Shown here piece by piece: positions 1 to 5,177 of a stretch of 5,177 bases of DNA (the first letter of the stretch is position 1; each line of letters begins with the position of its first letter). This DNA comes from an uncultured Aliiroseovarius sp. Its GTDB lineage: Bacteria; Pseudomonadota; Alphaproteobacteria; Rhodobacterales; Rhodobacteraceae. The notes below the pieces were generated by a model. The model ran no database searches, had not been told where the DNA came from, and saw only the letters and a program-made list of their open reading frames with translations. The position numbers and the translations under genes are program-made. The stretch lies in NCBI GenBank assembly GCA_938023895.1, contig CALJDH010000004.1, positions 1-5,177 on the forward strand, in the 5' to 3' direction.

Positions 1-16
1 ACCAAAGGAGAGCCCC

Positions 17-1174
17 ATGCGATTTGCGGACAAGAAACTGAAGTCACAATTCCTGTCGACCTGCGCGCGTCTGCATGACGGCCAACTGACCCTACGCACC
101 CCGGAAGGCGAACGCTTTCAGTTCGGCACATCCGGCCCCGAAGCCGAGATGGTGATCCGCGACTGGTCTGCCGTGTCCGCTCTGGCCGCGCATGGTCAGG
201 TCGGGCTTGGCGAGGCGTATGTGCAGGGTTTGTGGGATACACCATCGGTCGAGGGCCTTGTGGCGCTCGCGATGCGCAACCGCGACCAACTGGGTGCCTT
301 TGACAAAGCCAGCCCCTTCAATCAGGCGAAATTCCGTCTGGTCGACACCATCCTGCGCGCCAACTCTCGTCGCGGTTCGCGCAAGAACATCCGCTCGCAC
401 TACGATGTCGGGAACGAGTTCTACGCGCTGTGGCTGGACGAAGGGATGACCTATTCGTCGGGCATTTTCGACACGGGCGACAACGACCTTGGGCGCGCAC
501 AGAAGAACAAGAATGACCGGGCGCTGTCACGTCTTAGCGATGGGGCACGGACGCTTGAAATCGGCTGCGGTTGGGGAGGCTTTGCCGAGGCAGCCGCCGA
601 TTCAGGCCGCGATGTGACCGGCGTGACCATCTCGCGCAATCAACACAACTACGCGGACAGCCGTCTGGATGGACGCGCGGATATTCAACTGCGCGACTAC
701 CGCGACATCGAAGGCCAATATGACAATATCGTCTCGATCGAGATGATCGAAGCTGTGGGGGCACGCTATTGGCCCAGCTATTTCTCGGTTCTGAAGAACA
801 AGCTGGCCGACGGTGGACGTGTCCTGTTGCAGGCCATCACCGTGCAGGACGCGTTCTTTGACACCTACAAGACGTCCTCGGACTATATCCGCCAATATGT
901 GTTTCCGGGCGGTATGTTGCTGTCTGACGCGGTGATTGCGGATCAAGCGGGACGGGCTGGCCTGAAGGTCAACGACAACCACGCCTTTGGTCAAGACTAT
1001 GCCAAGACCTGCCGCATCTGGTCTGAACGTCTGGTCGCACGAAAGGACAAGATCGCCGAGCTTGGCTATGGCGAGGCGTTCTTCCGCAACTGGCAATACT
1101 ACCTCGAAATCTGTGCGGCCTCTTTCGCCGTGGGCCACACGAATGTCGTGCAAGTGGAGTTGGCCCATGCTTAG
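17..1174 (+). CDS. SAM-dependent methyltransferase of the cyclopropane-fatty-acyl-phospholipid synthase (CFA) family
   Basis: Predicted to transfer a methyl or methylene group from S-adenosylmethionine to the double bond of unsaturated acyl chains in membrane phospholipids, acting at the inner face of the inner membrane. The 385 residues match the length of E. coli Cfa (382). Visible motifs are HYDVGNEFY (128-136), the SAM-binding LEIGCGWGGF (180-189), MIEAVG (243-248) and QYVFPGGM (293-300). By eye, E. coli Cfa bicarbonate-site residues Glu239, Ile268 and Tyr317 are kept as E245, I274 and Y328, but Cys139 is S148 and His266 is Q272. This marks a subclass that may not make cyclopropanes; the methylase of furan fatty acid synthesis (UfaM) in Rhodobacter sphaeroides is a possible relative. 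GGAG at 7-10 lies 6 bases before the ATG. It is the first visible gene of a five-gene operon and overlaps the next by 8 bases. Family is certain; the exact product is not. Confidence 0.93.
   Translation: MRFADKKLKSQFLSTCARLHDGQLTLRTPEGERFQFGTSGPEAEMVIRDWSAVSALAAHGQVGLGEAYVQGLWDTPSVEGLVALAMRNRDQLGAFDKASPFNQAKFRLVDTILRANSRRGSRKNIRSHYDVGNEFYALWLDEGMTYSSGIFDTGDNDLGRAQKNKNDRALSRLSDGARTLEIGCGWGGFAEAAADSGRDVTGVTISRNQHNYADSRLDGRADIQLRDYRDIEGQYDNIVSIEMIEAVGARYWPSYFSVLKNKLADGGRVLLQAITVQDAFFDTYKTSSDYIRQYVFPGGMLLSDAVIADQAGRAGLKVNDNHAFGQDYAKTCRIWSERLVARKDKIAELGYGEAFFRNWQYYLEICAASFAVGHTNVVQVELAHA
1156..1159 (+). promoter_or_regulatory. Ribosome binding site deciding the start of the chalcone-isomerase-like gene
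   Basis: GGAG lies 7 bases before the ATG at 1167, inside the 3' end of the methyltransferase gene. The frame is open further upstream (an ATG exists at 987), but only the ATG at 1167 has this site and is followed at once by a signal peptide, so it is taken as the true start. Confidence 0.7.
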
Positions 1175-1661
1175 GCCTGCGCTTCTGTGCCTGCTGATCA
1201 TGGTGGGCCACGCCGCCAAGGCGTCCCCCGTCAGCTCGGCCCTGCCGGATGCCGATCTGCGCGGGGAAGCCACGCTGCGGTTCCTTGGATTTCCGCTCTA
1301 TAAAGCGCGGCTGTTCACTCCGTCTGGCGAGCGCCTTGATTGGAACAAGGACTTCGCGCTGGAGCTGACATATTTGCGCAACCTGACCGCCTATGACCTT
1401 GTGGAAGGCACCATGCGAGAATTCGCGCGCACCGGCGGCACGCTGCCCGTGCGTACGCAGTTGAAACAGTGTTTCTTCGATGTGCGTAAGGGGGATCGCT
1501 ATACCGCCGTGTCGGGTGGCCCCAATCAGCTGACTTTCTGGCGCAATGACACCCGGACCTGCACCCTGTCCCACCCCCAGATCAAAGCCCGTTTCATGGG
1601 GATTTTTCTGGGCGACAACACGCGTTCACGCCGCTTCACCAGCCTGCTTCGGAGCGACTGA
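1167..1661 (+). CDS. Exported chalcone isomerase-like protein
   Basis: A 164-residue protein with a signal peptide: a hydrophobic stretch at 4-14, then AKA at 17-19 as the likely cleavage site, giving a periplasmic mature protein of about 145 residues. The body fits the bacterial chalcone isomerase-like family (Pfam Chalcone_3 type): a beta-rich start with LRFLGFPLYKARLF (37-50), FALELTYLRNL (63-73), and a C-terminal FMGIFLGDNTRSRRFT (143-158). C102 and C132 could form a disulfide. Related folds in plants include enzymes and non-catalytic fatty-acid-binding proteins; the bacterial family has no firm function that I know. The start overlaps the methyltransferase stop by 8 bases and the stop overlaps the transporter start (TGATG), so translation is probably coupled. 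Between a lipid methylase and a transporter, a role in binding or modifying a lipid in the periplasm is an inference. Confidence 0.85.
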   Translation: MLRPALLCLLIMVGHAAKASPVSSALPDADLRGEATLRFLGFPLYKARLFTPSGERLDWNKDFALELTYLRNLTAYDLVEGTMREFARTGGTLPVRTQLKQCFFDVRKGDRYTAVSGGPNQLTFWRNDTRTCTLSHPQIKARFMGIFLGDNTRSRRFTSLLRSD

Positions 1662-2887
1662 TGACTTATCCGCGCGTCAGCCTTTATGCCCTGATGCTGG
1701 CCGCTGCTGGCATCCCGCTTTATATCCACCTGCCCCGGTTTGCCTCGGTGAACCTTGGTCTGGGGCTTGGGGCGGTGGGTGCAATTCTGCTGGCGATCCG
1801 TCTGGTTGACCTTATTCAAGACCCGCTGATCGGCTGGGCGATCGACCGGTGGCCGCGCGCTCAAAGCGTCTTTGCTGTGACTGCCGCGCTTGGCCTTGCG
1901 ATCGGCTTCCCCCTACTCTTCAGCCTTGCACCCGGCCCGAGTGTCACGACCGACCTCGTCCTGATTCTGATCTTGCTTTTCTCGGCCTACAGCCTTGGGA
2001 TGATCCTGCTTTACGGGCGCAGCGCGACTTTGGCCGACAGCCCCACCCCGCGCGCCCTGATGACACTGGCCGCGTACCGAGAGGTCGGCATGCTGGGCGG
2101 CGTGATCCTTGCGGCTATGGCGCCGGCGCTGCTGGCCGCGATGGGCGCCCGCGCGCAGGGCTATCCCAGCTTTGGCGTGTTTCTGGGCGCGCTGGCCATC
2201 GCGACCGCGCTTCTGACCCTTCCGATCTGGCGGCGCACGCCCCTTCCCGGCGACAGGCTGAGCCTACAGGGCTTGGGCCAGTCAGGCGCGCTGAAATTAC
2301 TCGCCTTGGCCTTGGTGAACAGCCTGCCCGTCGCGATCACGTCGACGCTGTTTTTGTTCTTTGTCGAAGACCGCCTGCAACTCCCAGACCGGGTCGGACC
2401 GCTTTTGATCCTGTTCTTTCTCAGCGCCGGGATCAGCGTACCGCTCTGGAGCCGGATTGCACAGGCCACCGGCCCTAAACGCACATTGCTGATCGCGATG
2501 CCACTCGCCATTTTGGGCTTCATCGGCGCCGCGTTTCTGGCACCCGGAAACCTGATTGGGTTCGCCGTCATCTGCGTGGCCTCCGGCGCGGCCCTTGGCG
2601 CGGATATGGTGATCCTGCCCGCCATGTTCTCGGTTGTTCTAACGCGCGCGGGGCTGAAACCCTCGCTGGCCTTTGGGATCTGGTCATTTGCCGGGAAGCT
2701 CGGCCTTGCATTGGCAGCTTTTGCGACCTTACCCCTGCTCGAACGAAACGGCTTCACCCCCGGTGGCACCAATAGCGCAGACGCTCTTGCCGCGCTCAAC
2801 ATTTCATACGCTGTCATCCCTTGCATTCTGAAACTTGGCGCTTTGGCCATGGTGCTTGCGCTGCCTACAGAGGACCAACCACAATGA
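1661..2887 (+). CDS. MFS transporter, GPH (MelB-like) cation symporter family
   Basis: A 408-residue polytopic inner-membrane protein with about 12 hydrophobic segments. The signature VDLIQDPLIGWAIDR (49-63) matches the MelB cation site, with D50 and D54 at the spacing of MelB Asp55 and Asp59. GADMVILPAMFSVV (313-326) and K346 in IWSFAGKLG (MelB Lys377 region) also fit the family. The MelB galactoside-binding residues Asp19 and Asp124 have no acidic counterpart by eye, so a sugar substrate is doubtful. The family also includes the vertebrate lysolipid symporter MFSD2A, so lipid transport is possible in this operon. GGAG at 1651-1654 lies 6 bases before the ATG, which overlaps the preceding stop by one base; the stop overlaps the next start (ATGA). 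From memory, a GPH-type transporter also occurs in the singlet-oxygen (RpoE/ChrR) lipid gene cluster of Rhodobacter sphaeroides. Substrate unknown. Confidence 0.88.
   Translation: MTYPRVSLYALMLAAAGIPLYIHLPRFASVNLGLGLGAVGAILLAIRLVDLIQDPLIGWAIDRWPRAQSVFAVTAALGLAIGFPLLFSLAPGPSVTTDLVLILILLFSAYSLGMILLYGRSATLADSPTPRALMTLAAYREVGMLGGVILAAMAPALLAAMGARAQGYPSFGVFLGALAIATALLTLPIWRRTPLPGDRLSLQGLGQSGALKLLALALVNSLPVAITSTLFLFFVEDRLQLPDRVGPLLILFFLSAGISVPLWSRIAQATGPKRTLLIAMPLAILGFIGAAFLAPGNLIGFAVICVASGAALGADMVILPAMFSVVLTRAGLKPSLAFGIWSFAGKLGLALAAFATLPLLERNGFTPGGTNSADALAALNISYAVIPCILKLGALAMVLALPTEDQPQ
2869..2874 (+). promoter_or_regulatory. Ribosome binding site deciding the start of the first DUF3833 gene
   Basis: AGAGGA lies 9 bases before the ATG at 2884, within the end of the transporter gene. 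The frame is open from an earlier ATG at 2821, but that start lacks such a site and would put a polar stretch before the hydrophobic N-terminus. The ATG at 2884 also gives the ATGA overlap seen in tightly coupled operons. Confidence 0.65.
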
Positions 2888-3438
2888 AACTTTTCACAGC
2901 TTTCCTCGTTCTGGTCCTTGTGGCCGTCGTTACCCGAAACATGTTCTTCAGCTTCAAGGCACAAGCTCCGTCGGACTATGCCGACACCGGCCCCGCCTTT
3001 TCGCTGACCGAACATCTGTCCGGCGAAATCCTGTCCGAGGGCCTGATCTATGGCCCCACCGGTCGCGTCACCAACAGCTTCACCGCACGCATGGTCGGCC
3101 AATGGGAGGGCAACACCGGCACCCTGACCGAGGACTTCACCTATTCCAACGGCCGTACGCAAGCGCGCAAATGGTTCCTCACAAAGATAGACGACACCAC
3201 CTTCACCGCGACCGCCGATGACATCGTCGGTACGGCACAGGGTACGGTGTCCGGGTCGACCATCAAGATGACCTATGACATCGTCCTGCCCGCCGAGGCT
3301 GGTGGCCATACGCTTAGCGTGACCGACTGGCTCTACATGACCGACAGCGGCGTGATCCTGAACCGTTCGGAAATGCGCAAGTTCGGCATCAAGGTTGCTG
3401 AACTGGTTGCAACCATGCGGCCCGACCCAACCCGTTGA
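2884..3438 (+). CDS. DUF3833 family protein (membrane-anchored or exported copy)
   Basis: A 184-residue protein with a hydrophobic N-terminus (3-17) followed by Arg and an aromatic patch; there is no lipobox cysteine, so it is either held by an uncleaved anchor or exported. The rest is rich in predicted beta strands and carries DUF3833 landmarks: W74, EDFTY (83-87), W97, DDIVGTAQG (112-120), DW (148-149), NR (160-161) and FGI (167-169). These line up almost residue for residue, with an offset of one, with the next gene's product, so the two are paralogs. This copy lacks the usual FG...RRF segment near residue 60, reading YGPTGRVTNSF, and is the more diverged. DUF3833 genes commonly accompany CFA-like methylases in proteobacteria, which suggests an envelope lipid role, but no biochemical function is known to me. 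The start overlaps the transporter stop by four bases. Confidence 0.85.
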   Translation: MKLFTAFLVLVLVAVVTRNMFFSFKAQAPSDYADTGPAFSLTEHLSGEILSEGLIYGPTGRVTNSFTARMVGQWEGNTGTLTEDFTYSNGRTQARKWFLTKIDDTTFTATADDIVGTAQGTVSGSTIKMTYDIVLPAEAGGHTLSVTDWLYMTDSGVILNRSEMRKFGIKVAELVATMRPDPTR

Positions 3439-3465
3439 TCCCAAGCGAAGCAGGAGGACAAGATC

Positions 3466-4008
3466 ATGATAACAGGAAAGAAACGCATATTCGCCGCGCT
3501 GACCGTGGCAGCTATGACTTTGTCCGCCTGCGCGGGACGACCGGATCTGCAAGACCCACCGCTGTCGGATCGCGAGCTTAATCTTGAGGAGTTCTTTGAA
3601 GGGAAATCCGTTGCCCGTGGTCAGTTTCAAGACCTGTTTGGGACGGTGCAGCGCCGGTTCGATGTTGAGATCACAGGCGACTGGGATGGCCAGACGCTGA
3701 CCTTGGTCGAAGATTTTACCTATGACGACGGGGAAACCGAACAGCGCATCTGGACGCTTGAAAAGACCGGCGAGGACACATGGCAAGGCACCGCTCCGGG
3801 TGTTATTGGCACCGCGGTCGGTCGCGAGAATGGTGATACATTCAATTGGGCTTATCGCATTGATCTACCTATCAGAAAGGGCACGATGCGTGTCGATTTC
3901 GATGACTGGATGTGGATGCTGAGTGATGACCGCGTGCTCAATCGCGCCTACGTCTCGCGGTACGGTGTGCGCATTGGTGAAGCGATCATCGTGTTTGAGA
4001 AAAAGTAA
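3466..4008 (+). CDS. DUF3833 family lipoprotein
   Basis: A 180-residue protein with a lipoprotein signal: basic start (GKKR), hydrophobic core and lipobox LSAC, with C22 as the lipidated residue. Residue +2 is Ala, which in the E. coli sorting rule favours the outer membrane. It is the canonical copy of the family: LEEFFEGKS (40-48), FQDLFGTVQRRF (54-65), GDWDG (71-75), EDFTY (82-86), APGVIGTAVG (110-119), FDDWMW (145-150), NR (159-160) and YGVRIGE (166-172). A strong AGGAGG at 3452-3457 lies 8 bases before the ATG, and a 27-base gap separates it from the preceding paralog, the only non-overlapping junction in the operon. It is the last gene of the set. Function is unknown; a periplasm-facing role in lipid handling is inferred from the neighbours. 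Confidence 0.9.
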   Translation: MITGKKRIFAALTVAAMTLSACAGRPDLQDPPLSDRELNLEEFFEGKSVARGQFQDLFGTVQRRFDVEITGDWDGQTLTLVEDFTYDDGETEQRIWTLEKTGEDTWQGTAPGVIGTAVGRENGDTFNWAYRIDLPIRKGTMRVDFDDWMWMLSDDRVLNRAYVSRYGVRIGEAIIVFEKK

Positions 4009-4245
4009 GCAGGTCTCATGCCCCGCGCACCCTCAGGGCCGCGTCGATCGAGCGGGCCAAACGCTACTGGTGCAGAGGGCGGAAAGCGGTTGTTCGCTGC
4101 GATTACTCCCAAGGTCGGCATTGCAGGTCGGGAGAGCTCGGCGGTACCGTCTGGCAAGGCTGCCGTAGTCGAAAGCTGACACGGAATGTGGCAGCAAGGT
4201 CCCCCTCCAATCCAAGCTTCCTACTGTGAGGTAAATTATGGCGCT
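4009..4245. other. Convergent intergenic region without a convincing gene
   Basis: This gap separates the 3' end of the lipid operon (+) from the 3' end of the racemase gene (-). Short open frames exist on both strands, but none has a ribosome site, a recognisable product or conserved-looking composition. No hairpin followed by a T run is visible for the + operon. The stretch around 4076-4140, with pieces such as GGAAAGCGG, GTTCGCTGC and AAGGTCGGCATTGC, resembles non-coding words I recall from intergenic DNA of other Rhodobacterales; this is a recollection and not a verified repeat. Confidence 0.5.
4175..4195 (-). terminator. Imperfect stem-loop, weak terminator candidate for the racemase transcript
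   Basis: The arms GCTGACAC and GTGGCAGC pair over eight positions with one A-G mismatch around a five-base loop (GGAAT). On the minus strand it lies about 50 bases past the racemase stop and is followed by only three T bases, so it would be a poor intrinsic terminator. It may be chance. Confidence 0.25.
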
Positions 4246-4932
4246 TCAGAATCGAGCCGGCGATAACCCCGCGTGAAACCATTTGAGAAAGCTGACCACC
4301 GAGTAGACCGGGCAGCCAGTGGATTTGGTAATGTCTGCTGCATAGGGCGCCATGTTGGTGCATTCCAGAACGATCGCTTTGACTTTTGGTACAGATTGAA
4401 GAAGCGAGGTTGCCGCTCCGATCATCTCGTCCCGGCAGGCTGCGTAATCCATTACTCTGCGATCTTCGAACACGGCACTGGCAAAGGCCCCCCCCCTTGG
4501 CAAGCCCTCCATGGCAGTATCCGGCCGCGCACCAGCCGCGCGAAGATGAGCCTGGCTTAGGCTGTCTTTGGAGATGGTCAAAACCCCCGCTTCTTGCCCC
4601 GGGGGCAGCAGGGCTTCGACCATTGGCAATTGCATCAGGGGGGAACTGGCAAAGGGCACGCCCAATGCTGACTTGAGCTCGTCCTGCAAAAGCGAAAGAA
4701 AGCCGCAGGAGGTGGCGATACCCGTGCAGCCTTGGGCGATCAGTGAATGGCCTGCGTCGACGAAGTCACCCAGAATTTTCCTTGGATCATCCAACACAAC
4801 TTTTCCTGCACTTGCGCCGCGCACAGTATGAAATCGCACGGGAAACGGCCATGTCCCCGGGTTTCCGATATCACCCAGCGGGCGCGGAAATTGTGTTTCG
4901 AGCATCAAGACGCCGATGCTTGGCTGGTTCAT
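4246..4932 (-). CDS. Aspartate/glutamate racemase family protein
   Basis: A 228-residue cytoplasmic protein, complete for the family. It starts IGVLMLETQFPRPLGDIGNP (6-25), typical of a subgroup of the Asp/Glu/hydantoin racemase superfamily. The paired catalytic cysteines are visible: C76 in GIATSCGFLS (71-80) and C191 in VLECTNMAPY (188-197). Such enzymes invert or isomerise at a carbon next to a carboxylate by a two-cysteine proton transfer; the substrate here could be an amino acid, a hydantoin or a related acid and cannot be told from sequence. The ATG overlaps the stop of an upstream truncated gene (ATGA), and AAAGG at 4942-4946 lies 9 bases before it. Codons for residues 146-149 contain a run of nine G bases. 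Because an insertion sequence cuts the upstream gene, the native promoter may have been lost. Confidence 0.88.
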   Translation of the reverse strand: MNQPSIGVLMLETQFPRPLGDIGNPGTWPFPVRFHTVRGASAGKVVLDDPRKILGDFVDAGHSLIAQGCTGIATSCGFLSLLQDELKSALGVPFASSPLMQLPMVEALLPPGQEAGVLTISKDSLSQAHLRAAGARPDTAMEGLPRGGAFASAVFEDRRVMDYAACRDEMIGAATSLLQSVPKVKAIVLECTNMAPYAADITKSTGCPVYSVVSFLKWFHAGLSPARF

Positions 4933-5038
4933 GACTTCCCGCCTTTCTTTATGGGACCAATGGGCGCACCGGTTGCCGAATAGGCTTCCAATTCTTCAAG
5001 GAGATAGGCGAGAAACTCCTTTCCCACCAGTGACAGGG
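4929..5038 (-). pseudogene. 3' remnant of an IS-truncated gene, possibly a LysR-type regulator
   Basis: Reading the minus strand, an open frame of 35 codons ends with TGA at 4929-4931, overlapping the racemase start as ATGA. It begins LSLVGKEFLAYLLEELEAY, which resembles the last helix of LysR-type regulators (commonly LSPxAxxFLxxL), followed by a polar tail ending KKGGKS. The match is short, so the family is only a suggestion. The frame meets the inferred end of the insertion sequence at about 5038/5039, and everything upstream of that is IS sequence. The four-base overlap implies the original gene and the racemase were one operon. The N-terminal part should lie beyond the far end of the IS if no deletion has occurred. 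Confidence 0.5.
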
Positions 5039-5177
5039 TGAGCAGCCTCATCTGACTGGTCCAGTTTGATTGTTAGTGCATCGTTGGCCTCTGATCCATC
5101 GGTATGATGGTTTCGGGAGCTGGTGGTTTGTAGCCCAATGCACTGTGGGGCCTTTTTGTGTTGTAGTGTTTCCTCCA
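5039..5177 (-). mobile_element. End of an IS3-family insertion sequence, continuing beyond the window
   Basis: The transposase C-terminus lies at 5073-5177, and the non-coding end runs from its stop to an inferred boundary at 5039. Read inward on the + strand, the end begins TGAGCAGCCTCATCTGAC, with the 5'-TG usual for IS3-family termini. The next part, with GGTCCAGTTTGA, resembles ends I recall for this IS group. The bases GGG at 5036-5038 could be one copy of a short target duplication. The exact boundary is inferred, because the other end is not in the window. Confidence 0.7.
5073..5177 (-). CDS. IS3-family transposase, C-terminal fragment (5' end beyond the window)
   Basis: The minus strand reads WRKHYNTKRPHSALGYKPP, continuing to PMDQRPTMH and a TAA at 5073-5075. 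HYNxxRPHSALGYxPP is the hallmark C-terminus of the DDE integrase domain (OrfB) of IS3-family transposases, and the ending MDQRPTMH is common in one subgroup. Only the last 34 codons are in view, so the DDE catalytic residues and any programmed frameshift with OrfA lie outside. The gene points toward the truncated gene and the racemase, so its transcript could read through into them. Confidence 0.88.
   Translation of the reverse strand, partial: WRKHYNTKRPHSALGYKPPAPETIIPMDQRPTMH

Noticed and set aside
1..16. Promoter for the lipid operon
   Set aside because: Only 16 bases precede the first ATG and they hold just the ribosome site; any promoter is outside the window.
602..1273. Minus-strand open frame of 223 codons opposite the methyltransferase
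   Set aside because: It is antisense to a clear CFA-family gene, has no family resemblance, and spans the junction with the next gene.
969..1574. Minus-strand open frame of 201 codons opposite the chalcone-isomerase-like gene
   Set aside because: It is antisense to two well-supported genes, and its protein is low-complexity and basic in the second half without a family motif.
2161..3786. Long open frame of 541 codons on the minus strand
   Set aside because: It lies antisense to the transporter and both DUF3833 genes, has no recognisable domain and no ribosome site, and its composition is what GC-rich codon bias gives on the opposite strand.
4037..4058. Hairpin GGCCGC/GCGGGCC after the lipid operon as a terminator
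   Set aside because: The stem is six pairs with a bulge and is followed by AAACG with no T run; it does not support an intrinsic terminator.
4018..4063. Minus-strand frame reading RLARSIDAALRVRGA before a TGA, like a C-terminus of a lost gene
   Set aside because: It is only 15 codons long with a stop directly upstream; too short to call a gene remnant.
4273..4983. Several plus-strand open frames of 60-96 codons across the racemase gene
   Set aside because: They mutually overlap opposite a gene with both catalytic cysteines in place, and none has a ribosome site or a recognisable product.
1..5177. tRNA or rRNA genes and CRISPR arrays
   Set aside because: No cloverleaf-like sequence, no rRNA signature and no regularly spaced repeats were seen on either strand.

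Overview
The window looks like chromosomal DNA from an alphaproteobacterium, most likely of the Rhodobacterales (Roseobacter/Rhodobacter type). The reasons are the GC-rich codon use, tightly packed genes with overlapping starts and stops, and the protein families present. The assignment is inferred from gene content and style; no marker gene is present.

Left part (17-4008, + strand): five genes form one compact operon, with start/stop overlaps at three of the four junctions and a 27-base gap at the last. In order they are: a SAM-dependent methyltransferase of the cyclopropane-fatty-acyl-phospholipid synthase family; an exported chalcone-isomerase-like protein; an MFS transporter of the GPH (MelB-like) type; and two tandem DUF3833 proteins, the first with a plain N-terminal hydrophobic segment and the second a lipoprotein. 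The methyltransferase should act on acyl chains of membrane phospholipids. The other four are envelope proteins, so the set reads as a lipid-modification and possibly lipid-handling module. The start of the operon lies left of the window. In related bacteria such methylases often sit with a FAD-dependent oxidoreductase, a DUF1365 protein and sometimes a photolyase or an ECF-sigma/ChrR pair, so those may lie upstream.

Middle (4009-4245): a 237-base convergent gap with no convincing gene, one imperfect stem-loop and no strong terminator.

Right part (4246-5177, - strand): an intact aspartate/glutamate-racemase-family gene with both catalytic cysteines. Its start overlaps (ATGA) the stop of an upstream gene of which only the last 35 codons remain, possibly a LysR-type regulator. 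That gene is cut at about 5038/5039 by the end of an IS3-family insertion sequence, which runs off the window and shows the last 34 codons of its transposase.

The most interesting points are the altered active site of the methyltransferase (Cys to Ser and His to Gln at bicarbonate-site positions), its coupling to a GPH transporter that lacks the sugar-binding aspartates, the duplicated DUF3833 pair, and the IS truncation upstream of the racemase.
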